The notes under the pieces: generated by a model
The model's database searches: none
What the model saw: only the letters and a program-made list of their open reading frames with translations
Told to the model about the DNA's origin: nothing
Position numbers and translations under genes: made by a program
Source: Lamellibrachia columna
Taxonomy: Eukaryota; Annelida; Polychaeta; Sabellida; Siboglinidae
Assembly (NCBI GenBank): GCA_963662155.1
Contig: OY759263.1
Span: forward strand, 9,845,081-9,909,080
Direction: 5' to 3'
DNA: 64,000 nucleotides
In this document: one piece after another, positions 10,796-20,795 of the stretch
How positions within the stretch are numbered: position 1 is the first letter of the stretch
Layout of the letters: every line of letters begins with the position of its first letter

Positions 10796-13200
10796 GACAT
10801 CGCTTTATATTCGAACACCAACTCAACTTCTCCGGGAAGCAATCAGCCACGTGGTAATTACTGCACGAATAGTATTCGTTCATACATATACACCACTGTC
10901 TATAGCTAGGTACTAATTTATACAGCTGAGTGAACTGACGCTACGTGGAGTGAACAAAATTGCCAAACCACTACGTGTACAAGGAGCGTGCAGTGAAGGG
11001 TGTTCACCGTTCTCACTGAGAACAACATTACTTAGTGTTTCGAGTCAGGTAGCGCTCAGGGGTTGATGTGAGAGATTGTTCTTTGAATATCTTAACACAC
11101 ATCTGCTAACACATCGGCTACTATTTTTCATGAAGCGGCACAACTTCCTAATTTGCATGATGCGCTGTTGGCCAAGCGAAGCATGCATATTTGGCTTCAT
11201 AATTTCCAAGTGGCCTTTGTCTTCTCTGTCCGAGCTTGGCACGATATTGTGGTGCCAAGTGCCAAAGTTGACATCCTAATACTCCGACTGAGCGCAAGCA
11301 TTTCGAAAGGTGTACCAGTACCACTGACCTGTGCCCCTATTGCAGTAACAAAGTGCCAAAGTTGACATTCTTACAGCAATAGAGGCATAGGGCAGTGGAA
11401 ATGAAAATGAAATAATCGTGTTTGTTTGTATCACTAATTCATAGCTGGAAGTGGTTCGCTCGCTTGCGCTCAGCCGGATTATTAGGATGAGACGCGATTA
11501 GAGTTTCTTACATGTGATAGTAGTGTATTAGTCAGAAACGCAGCGGCGAGGAAGGGCATCAGAATTGTGTTTGCTGTTCAATCTTCAGTAATTTATATAT
11601 GTGGCTGAATATACAACAAACAATGAATACACAGTTCCTTCTTGCTGATCTATAAAGTGTTTACTTGCAATGAGCTTTATCATTCTTGAAGCCGTGTATT
11701 GCGACAGTCAGTTCAGTCGTGTTTATTATTATAAAATGATTTTGTTATGTTGGTCTCATATCGTTCTTTTGGTAACCAGTCCGTTATTTGTTTTGATAAC
11801 TTGCCATTTTTTAATCGTCTCTTGGCGACTTAACACGTTGTGGTGGGTTTCGTTGCTGAATTTTGTAGTGGTCCATGTTTTTACTATTGTTGGTCGTACG
11901 AGTACTAGTATCCGGAAGGATCATTAGGAATATGGCGGATCAGGATCCCCAGTCATCACATTCAACTAGTCTAGGAGAAGGAAAACTTCAAACCCTGTGA
12001 TTACAGTTGCATACTTCGCTTTGAAAACAGAAAATCATACTGGCTCACCAGACGACCGTTCTTGTCCCTGTTGAAAATATCTTTGGCAATACTATGAACT
12101 GTGTGGACATCGGCACAGGTACACCCACTGCAACCACGTCCATCCCCATACCTGTCTATCTTGTCTTGAAACTATGGCCCTTTATAGTATTTCACTGCTA
12201 ACATAGTTAAACGTAGTCAATATTGAACGCGACTAGGGACACGGCGCACGCACGCAGTCACGAATACATTAACACATTTTCCCGCTGCAACACATTGTGT
12301 ATACTGTCGTTACGATGATGCAAATGTGTTTTCTACTTGATAAGTTGATATCCGGCAGCTTCAAGGTGACTGGACATTGCTGACCATGTAGACCGTATCA
12401 CAGAACTCATGCTTCACGACAGCCGCCGGAGGCAACGCGACGTGCAGCAGCCGTCAAACCTGTGTGAGGACTGCTTGAGCACAAAGGCCGATAGTCTGGT
12501 GTTAGGAGTTCGCAACCATAGCGAGGTAAACATATACCCTTCACAAATTTCTCACAACAAGCAATGGTTACGCACACAAATCTCGTCACGGAAACAATGG
12601 ATAATGGGTACGTGACCTCTGACCTCAACCACCGCCTGGTACGGCCGTCGCGTGCTGACAATCAAGCGGGCAGGTGATACTTTAGTGATACACGTACATT
12701 AGGTCAATCGCGTCCCATTACGTCCCATTACGTCCCATTACGCTTACATACACTGGAGCAATTTGTTGGTGCTGTCTGGAGCTAACCGTCACATGAACAC
12801 ATTAAACATTTAGGAAATTCCTTTTTGTGCAGTATTACCCGCCTGATTTGCAGTATTCGAAGACGATATCAGGCGGGACATGTGTGTATCCGTTGTTTGT
12901 TGTTTCCATTACGAGATTTGTTTGAATAAACATTTTAAGCAATGTTGTTTTTTGGAGTTGGAGAAATCAATAAAGATAAGAATACAGCATATATAGTATG
13001 GTAACTAAACTCAGTAATGTTGTATGTAATTTGGCATGTATGACAAATGACACTGTAGCACAGTGGTGAGTATGTCGTTTATTGTGGTGTTCGTGTGTTT
13101 CAGCAACGTCTCACTGCGTACAGACCAGTGCCCAGTTGAAGTCTTGTTGAGCTCTTCATGACTGGAAACTAGATTTCAAAAATGAAATGAAACATACTCA
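10796..13200. other. Intergenic, no supportable gene
   Basis: No convincing coding region. A 10-bp triple repeat (CGTCCCATTA) lies at about 12709-12740. Short frames at 11045-11365 and 12407-12661 show no recognisable family and no conserved splice context. Confidence 0.5.
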
Positions 13201-13202
13201 TT

Positions 13203-13325
13203 GACGTAATAAACCAAACTACGCTGACACCACATTCTGACAACTGACACCACATTCTGACAACGTACACCACATTCTGACAACTGGCACCACATTCTGA
13301 CAACTGACACCACATTCTGACATCT
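13203..13325. repeat. 20-bp tandem repeat, five copies
   Basis: CACCACATTCTGACAACT plus two bases recurs every 20 bp. It lies about 200 bp upstream of the ankyrin/SOCS gene start, so it could be in the promoter or 5' leader. Confidence 0.9.
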
Positions 13326-13336
13326 GAACACATCGC

Positions 13337-13388
13337 TGGTGTGGTCGTCGGTGTGGTCGTTGGTGTGGTCGTCGGTGTGGTAGTTGGT
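13337..13388. repeat. 12-bp GGTGTGGTCGTC tandem repeat, about four copies
   Basis: Direct continuation of the promoter-proximal repeat cluster with a different, shorter unit. Confidence 0.85.
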
Positions 13389-13504
13389 CTGTGATGGCTC
13401 AATTAATTGCAACACAGCTTGTAATGGTGATTCGTGCAGCAGCACCTTCCCGTCACGTGTCGCGTGACTTTACAGCCTAAATTGACTGTTTGGTGACACT
13501 AATA

Positions 13505-16500
13505 ATGACAAACAGCGAGTCAGAAAAACTCGGCTTCATATTCGATCCTATGGCACAGCCAGTCGTGCCCAATTCAGCTGGGGTGTTTCACCTGGCGGCG
13601 TGGAGGGGGGATGTGTGGTATATGCAACAACTGATCCAACATGGCGCCGATATCAATGGCGTGTACGAGAATGGTCGAAATGCTCTTCATGTTCTCTACC
13701 AGATGTGTAATAAACCTAACGATCTCCTCCAAGCCACCAAGACACTGATAGAAGGTGGCGTAGACGTTGCCACTAAGGACGTATTTGGTCAAACGCCGCT
13801 CATGGTTTTGCTTCCGTATGCCTTCAAGAACAGTTCGACGCAGGCCGCGCACAAAGACTTGTGCGGTGTCGTTCTAGACTGTATGGAAACGTTGCTAGAT
13901 GCAGCCGTCGAGTCAAAGGCTGCCTTTACAGTTACTCTGGAGTTGCTACTGCAGACTGCTGTAGAAACGTTCGCCGATTCGTTAACGTTGCTTGAAGACA
14001 TCAGTTCCGACGACACACGTGTGTTTGCGTGTTCGTCCTACACGCCGTACACCTGCGATGTAAATCGTCTCAATCTGCTTGTTAGCTGTCTAGTCCGCCG
14101 AGGATGCCAGGTTAGTTAAACACGCAGTCACACGCATTCACGCACCACGTGGTCAACAGGCGGCGCTACATTTAAACCCACACTGCTCTTAGAGATCCGG
14201 CCTCTCAGTTCGAGTCCACCTGCTGCCGTTTCGAATCTTGGCTAATTTCGTTCACTCGACTTTGCCCGTGTCTTTCTACACTGACACCAACAGCAGTTGG
14301 TCCCCTCTACCTGGTAACTATACAAGGAGACGTAAAAGATGGGGTAAAGCTGTAGCATGTCGTCGACTCACAAACTCTATCAAATCAAATAAACTATACG
14401 CTATTGCAAATAAAAGAAAATGTGTAACAAATCTATCAATATGACATACTTCCTGGCGATTTTTGGTTTTATCAGAATGGACGTCAGCTCGTTCACTGCA
14501 ATGCAATAGACAGTGCGTTATCACTACCAGTTACCCACATAATAAATTTAGATGTGTTTCGACTTGAAGATTAGCCATCGATACGACTTCGGAGAGGTGG
14601 ACACACCTCTGCATGTCCTGGCCGGCTGCGTCAGACTCTTGCCGTTCACTGATGTTCTCAACTTGCCACAAGATATCGCCACGTGTTTTCGGCTGATGTT
14701 TCATTTGCAACCGGAAGTCAACATAAAGGTCGGCGTCATTGCTTCGTGTCCACGAATCCACGATCATTGGTCAAACGCGTCACTCTTATTTATTCTTCTA
14801 CCCAGGTTAGAGTACACATATAATGTATAACTTGCATAGAACGCGAGACTTGTTTCTGGGTCAAGACTACATAAATTTTATACATTTATAAAAATCTGAA
14901 GAATTGTAAAACAAGTTATAAATCTGTGACATTTGGCACAATACTGTTTGCGGGGCCACTAGCTTTAGAGGACTGACGCTGAAGTGTGCCAGTTAGTACA
15001 CAATTTAAGTTGTTCCATTTGTATTGTAGTGTGTATTATTACCAATGCAAATAGTTTCAGTCATAAGAGTGCCTTGTCAAATCGAGAAACCTATATGCAT
15101 TGGTAACAGTTTTGAAATAATAATCTGAGCTTTAGAACTTGGCATTTATCAGAACGAGGCTGGACAGACGCCACTCCATGTGTTCGTCGACTCCATGATT
15201 CAGAGAGGTGCGGCCATAGAGCGACACCTGCCGTCCATCGCACTGTTCGCTCGTCACAATGCAGACTTTAGTGCTCTCGACGACTCGCTAGGTGGCACTG
15301 TACTACACGCGGTGATCGCCAGTGTCGCATGCATGCAACAAATACTGAGGTAATGAATCATATAAACACACATTAACGGTGCGAATCGTGTAATCAGTTA
15401 CGTTCGCGTTCTCGTTCATCAGATCGTAACACCCATTAGCAGTCAAGATCGTTTACTGTGAGCCTCCAGTCAGTCGACCGCAAGTTTAAACAAATTATCT
15501 GTGCTCCAATTGGTCGGGCTAAGTTACGTGTGCGTTTTGACGATGTGTCCAGACACTGCGACCTGCATCTTGACTCCCGTCACTCTCGATTGGAACTTTG
15601 ATGAGGGGTCTCGACGGGTGCACCTGCTGTCGGTTGCTGATTGGCTAATGCTTCAAAATCGTCACCGACTGTCGGGAAAATTTTATAAACAGCCCGCATT
15701 CCACCTGCACAATCGCAGCTAAAAATGGGCTTCGCTCATCGGTCTCACGAGGGTGTTTACACAACCGATTCTGGCATCGCGATTCCGCGCGACACGTTAT
15801 TGGCCGACCAATTGGGCAATTAATCGCTCGTGCAAACCGGCCTTTAGTTTCACGGTAGAACGTGAATTCCGCTGCATAGGAACTAGTAATTTATTGTAAT
15901 GGGTAGTCGAAACAAATATTAATGCAACAATAACCCTGAGAAATAACCGGTGTGAAATTAACGTTGCTGCCAAGCTAACGTGATGTTAAATATAATTAAG
16001 AATGATTGCATGTATGCGTGTGTCGTCCACTGTTAACAGTCTTTGTCATGTTTTCCTTGCCAGCCTGGTGCGACTGTTCCTCCGCTGCGGCGCCTGCCCG
16101 GATGTGCCAAATCGCGCGGGAGAGTTGCCCGTCCAGCTACTGCTGAAGAGCCACATCATCCACCACTTGCCACCGAGTCCCGTCACCCCGGATCGTGGCG
16201 CTCTGTTGCGAGCCGTGCACGCTCTCACGGTCGTCATGCGACGCCACCGACTGGACCGCGTCTTCCGCATGTACCGCACGCGCGGCTGCAGCGGCGTCCT
16301 GTGCTCGCGTGGCTGCCCCGTCTACAGACTGCTGCAGCGACACTGCGGCGTCGCGCCGTCCCTGCAGGACCGCTGTCGGCACGTCATCTGGCAGGTCATG
16401 GGGTCAAAGTTCAACCACGGCGTCTGGCATTTGCCGCTCCCCGAGAGAATACGCGAATATGTGTATGACCTTGGCGAAAGCGATTGTAAACTTCGCATAG

Positions 16501-16514
16501 TTCCTGAGCCTTGA
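13505..16514 (+). CDS. Ankyrin-repeat and SOCS-box (ASB-type) protein, four exons
   Basis: My model joins 13505-14110, 14570-14728, 15153-15349 and 16064-16514 to give 470 aa. Exon 1 has ankyrin motifs at residues about 23-130 (GVFHLAAWRGD, NGRNALHVLYQ, FGQTPLMVLL). Exon 2 adds VDTPLHVLAGC. The exon 2-3 junction restores an ankyrin repeat: EVNIK joins NEAGQTPLHVFVD. Exon 4 ends with a SOCS box: BC-box SLQDRCRHVIW and Cul5-box-like LPLPERIREYV. ASB proteins are substrate receptors of elongin-BC/cullin-5 ubiquitin ligases. Phases match at all junctions (0, 0, 2). Donors are GTTAGT, GTCGGC and GTAATG; the second is weak. The start is the first ATG after an upstream TTG in frame; extra 5' exons are possible. 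The exact ASB subtype is not resolved. Confidence 0.82.
14170..14445 (+). mobile_element. Possible degraded SINE in intron 1 of the ASB-type gene
   Basis: A box-B-like GTTTCGAATCT and the following TTGGCTAATTTCGTTCACTC resemble the box B and tail of the SINE at 10612-10795. A second box-B-like AGTTCGAGTCC lies 25 bp upstream. Box A is not clear. Confidence 0.35.
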
Positions 16515-16561
16515 CGAGTGTAGTTGAAGATGTCTAGCACCCGCACTTTGTATAAATTGTA

Positions 16562-16567
16562 AATAAA
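16562..16567 (+). promoter_or_regulatory. Polyadenylation signal AATAAA
   Basis: A canonical AATAAA lies 48 bp after the stop codon of the ankyrin/SOCS gene, implying a very short 3' UTR. Confidence 0.7.
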
Positions 16568-16599
16568 ATGACATACACCGTGTGTACGCACATACTGTT

Positions 16600-16865
16600 A
16601 ACTGAATTAATACCAGTCATTCTGGTGAACCCAAGTTCAGCTCAGGGGAGCAGTCAAGTTTGTCAAATTGTCTCTGGGTATCAGCAATGAGAAACGCTGC
16701 TTTATCTGCGTTTATCTTTATTCTGCCGTCAGTCATCCACTAGAAGATGTCGTGGAGACAATCCATGAGCTGGTTTAGGGAGCGATTTGTATCCGAGGTA
16801 GCCAAAGAAATGTAGAGATGTGTATCATCTGCGTATGGGTAGTTATGGTCCATGATTCAAGTTGT
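16600..16865 (-). mobile_element. LINE reverse transcriptase fragment
   Basis: The minus-strand translation reads PYADDTHLYISLATSDTNRS, then LNQLMDCLHDIF, a stop, WMTDGRIKINADKAAFLIA and DTQRQFDKLDCSPELNLGSP. This is the catalytic YADD region of a jockey/CR1-group LINE with the usual D-T-x-L-Y context. A stop codon interrupts it and both ends are cut, so it is a relic. Confidence 0.8.
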
Positions 16866-16929
16866 GACATTTTAGATAACTGAGCTTTGCGGAGTAATGT
16901 TGTAGTAGTAGCCGCTGTTGACCAAAACT

Positions 16930-18135
16930 GCAAAAAAAAGAAAAACTTCCATCCACTTCGACATCGAATGTAGATCTAGCTGATACCGATATGTTCTTTG
17001 TGGCTCGGCAAATTCAAGAGAAATGTTGGAAAACCATGACATGTTCGTGGCCTTTATTGACCTGACTAAGGCTTTCAAGTCAATCAATTGTGAAAATCAT
17101 TGGAAGGTCCAGGTGTGGGTGTCCTGCCAATTTCATATTCTCCATAAAAAAATTACCGCAACCGTCCTCTATAGTGGGGCTGAAACAAAACCTTTCTAGG
17201 GTCAAGCATGAATGCTTTATCGCACCGACCCTTTTCACTGTCAACATATGCGGCACCTCTTTTCTCGTTCATGATTGGCTCCCTCATGGTGTCGAACTTG
17301 AATACCGGCTTGACGGGAGAGTCTTCAACCTGAGTCGTATCAAGGCCAAGACAAATGTGATGAACACAGTCATCATCGACCTCTAGTATGCGGATGACTG
17401 CGCCAACCTTGTTCACTTTGCGGAAGAGCCCCAAACTAACCTAATCCTGTTTGCTGAGGCCTACGGAAGCCTAGGACTTTCCACCAACACCAGGAAGGTC
17501 AAGGTCGTCCACCACGCAACAAAACGGTATAATCCGAAATCAAAGTCTCCGAAAGAACCCTCGGAATTATTGAGTACGTCCCATACCTAGTACGTCCCAT
17601 ACCTAGAGATTCACCTGTCCCAAAATGTAACCATTGAAAAAAAAATAGCACCAAATATGCTGTGCAACTCGTTTAGCAAGCTGGGCCACCGAGTCTTTGG
17701 TGACGACAACCCCAGGAAGGAGACCATGGTCATGGTCTACAAAGCATTTTGCGTAACATCACTAGGCCTACTATATGAGAGTAAGGCCTGGATCGCTTAT
17801 TGCTGCTACCTAAAGACACTGGAAAAAGACACGGAAGATGTTTCGCATCCAAACCGCCGCGCCAACACCAGCGTCCTAACTGGGACTACGACAATCTGCA
17901 TCTCTAAGCAATGGTTGTCCAGCATCAACTCCGGTGGACGGGCTGCTGTGTTCGAACGCCCGACTTCAGCCTTCCATGCCAAGTTCTCTTCTCGTCTGAC
18001 CATGGTCAGGGAACCCGTGGCGCTCAAAGAAACACACAAAGAGACACTCTGATGAACTACCTAAAACAGGCCACGTCAACATCACGGCGCCACGTCGTCC
18101 CATTTACTCATGTGCGAGCTCTACAGTCTTAACTG
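16930..18135 (+). mobile_element. Degraded LINE (RT to 3' end)
   Basis: Frame-hopping translation recovers, in order, FVARQIQEKC, APTLFTVNI, GVELEYRLDGRVFNLSRIKA, then after a stop YADDCANLVHFAEE and AYGSLGLSTNTRKVKVVHHA. Further on come VYKAFCVTSLGLLYESKAWI and QLRWTGCCVRTPDFSLPCQV. This is the RT catalytic core and the C-terminal region of a non-LTR element of the same general type as 20796-23511, but diverged. Multiple stops and frameshifts show that it is inactive. Confidence 0.8.
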
Positions 18136-18167
18136 CAAACTCTAGAAGCCCGTCATAATTATACTGA

Positions 18168-19285
18168 ATGCATGTTCCTTTTAGAACTACTGTTTTACTT
18201 TCCATTTTAAAGAAGGTTTACAAATCAGCTGTTTTTAAGCGTATCAGTTTTGTTAGAAATGACATATATGTTAACTTCGTAGATTTTGATAAAGCATTCG
18301 ACAGTGTGCACAGGGAGAGCCTTTGGAAAATCCTGAGGCTCTATGGAATTCCAGAAAAGCTGGTGAAACTCATCCAGATCTTCTACAGGAACTTCTCCTG
18401 TAGTGTTGGAAACTCAACAACCAAATTCAGTGTGAAATCCGGCGTACGACAAGGATGTGTCATGTCATCGTTTCTATTCACCCTAACCATCGACTGGGCA
18501 ACAAAAAACGTGATCAACCAATAGCGGACTGGCATCAGATGGAACCTTTGCTCTTCACTCGAAGATCTATTATATGCGCAGATGACCTCGCTCTGCCTTC
18601 TTACACTAGAGCCGAGGCACAAAGGAAAACAAGCAAGCCAGTTCCATTGGTCGCTCAAAAAGAAAACAATATTAACAAACAGCAACCAATCGTGCTCAAC
18701 AATCATCGACTCGAGTACGTCAATAAGTTCACTTACCTGGGCAGCAAAAGACATCAAAGCACGATTGATAAAAGCCAGGTCAGCATTTGCAAATCTACAG
18801 CTGCTCTGGACATCCTCGGTATACTCCAAAAAGGCCAAACTCGGAATCTACCAGAGCAATGTCCTCTCTGTGCTCCTCTATGGCTCAGAGTGCTGGCGCA
18901 TGACACAACAAGACACCAGTAGACTTTCCAGCTCCCACAACACCTGCCTAAGGAAGATACTGAAAGTGTACTGGCCCGAGACCATCTCCAATACCAGACT
19001 CCACCAAACAACAAAACAACAACACATCTGCCTCATCCTGAAGAACAGAAGGTGGACATGGCTTGGTCATGTCTACAGGATGAGAAACGACCTGCCAGCA
19101 AAAAAAACAGGAAACAGAAAAGGAGGCAGGCCGAAAACAACGTGGCGACGAACACTGGAAGAAGATCTGAAGGCTGCTGGGTTAACATGGGGCACAGCAG
19201 CAAGGAGAGCTCAAGACAGAGTGGTCTGGCGAGATCTTGTGCGAGCCTTATGTGCCACACGGCATGAAGAGGCTAATTAAGTTAG
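18168..19285 (+). mobile_element. Degraded LINE, second family (RT to C-terminus)
   Basis: Motifs in order are NFVDFDKAFDSVHRESLWKI, GVRQGCVMSSFLF, LLYADDLALP near 18565, then in another frame FTYLGSK. From 18780 a longer open stretch contains VLSVLLYGSECWRM, TWLGHVYRM, KGGRPKTTWRRTLEEDLKAA and a terminal stop after RHEEAN. At least two frameshifts separate the blocks. This C-terminal signature marks a widespread invertebrate LINE group; I do not assign the clade. It is distinct from the two neighbouring families. Confidence 0.82.
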
Positions 19286-20212
19286 TAGAAATGACAAAAC
19301 ATCATTCTGCTAGAAAATCAAACTACCCACCAGTGGCGCCACATAATGAATGTAATGTAAGTAACTCACGATTTCACTTATCTGTAGTTCTTTAACAGTC
19401 ACTAGATGACGCTTGAATAGTTGGATGATCACCGCTACGCGCCGCCACTGCAACTCATTTCCAGATTGTTTTCTTAACAAAAACAAATAATTGGTGTTGC
19501 TATGCTGTACGATATTTTGTTTTTTATACCCAAAACATGGTTTCAAATTACGATAATCAAACTCACCACCGTCTCTTTCACAGGGAAATCCAGAACTATA
19601 AATAGAATCAACAACCGATTGGCCAATGGGACGATAGGCATATTTCTAGTTTCCGGCCACTGTGCGTTGGGCTTGCCCATGTGCATCGAGGTTTGTGATC
19701 ATTTCTACTGTCATTCGTCCCAGGTTCACAGTACTTGGTACAGTTTCCAGGTTTAACTAAATACTGATGATATGCTCTTGTTAATGTATGTCGTCTAGTC
19801 CCCGTCATGCGTAAACACCCAGTATAAGTGCGGCAGTAGCGGCAGACGAAGTGTTGAAGACTAGCACGCGCGTGGTTCATTGCAGCTCGGCGCAGCTGTC
19901 ATTAGTTTCGTTGATGTAAAGCTACCCAGGAATTAACTTTCGCTTTCCAGTATAAAGGCACTCGTGCAAAGCAGGTAAACGGTAATTGTTTTGATATCAC
20001 TTTCGAAAAGTTCGTTAAAAATTTCACTTCGAAACAAATATAACTAAACTGAAGCTGAGCTGTTTTTATGCAACGACCACTCGCCATACCTGTGCTAGGC
20101 CTACTAGGCTAGGGCTAGGCTTTCTTCAAAGGTGTCATCTTGCCACAGTCAGTGTCCTCAACTGCTCAACTGGTTGTGTTTGGAACAGTCAGAGTGCTCA
20201 GTAAACTTCTTA
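19286..20212. other. Non-coding; possible 5' UTR exon of the downstream gene
   Basis: No coding frame is supported. A moderately GC-rich block at about 19800-19973 ends in a good donor (AAAGCAG then GTAAAC). The YEATS2 first coding exon has an acceptor at 25436 with no upstream coding, so this block is a candidate leader exon. That link is inference only. Confidence 0.2.
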
Positions 20213-20795
20213 GTTGCAGTCAGGCCTGGGGCCGAGTACATTTTCATGAGTAAAGTACGAGCTAGTACAAGTACAAAGCTGAGTACGAGTACATTTCCAT
20301 GAGTACAAGTACCGGTATATCTTGTATGATATTATAGTAACTCTGTATAGTAATAATAGCGTATTTAAAAAATAAACATTGTGAATTAATTTATATAATT
20401 CAGGAACAGTTGACTATGCAATGGCAGTTGATAACACTTTTTTTATGAGGAAAACTGTAAAAAACCGCTTTATGTTTGGGACCAAACTGGTGGTTGCATT
20501 CCATTCGAAGGTACAATTCGCATTCAAATGCAGATGTTCAGAGTCTGCATTCAAATATGGGTTAAAATGTATTTAAATTGAAAATACTTTTCAAAATACA
20601 TTTCATAGCACAACATAACAAGAGAAAAGAAATATAACTATTAAATATATTTTATATATGAATCAATGAACGCTGTTAGCCATGTTGTGGCTGGCAGTCA
20701 CCACAAGTCCACAACTAATGTTTGCTGAGAGGGCGGATTAGCACCTGCCAATGTCCAGGGCTTAATATCCCCTTTGTACTTTAACTACACTACAA

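Noticed and set aside
14729..14805. Extension of ASB exon 2 to the CCCAG/GTTAGA site
   Set aside because: Ends in phase 2, which breaks the NEAGQTPLH ankyrin frame of exon 3; the upstream GTCGGC donor fits phase and the ankyrin consensus.
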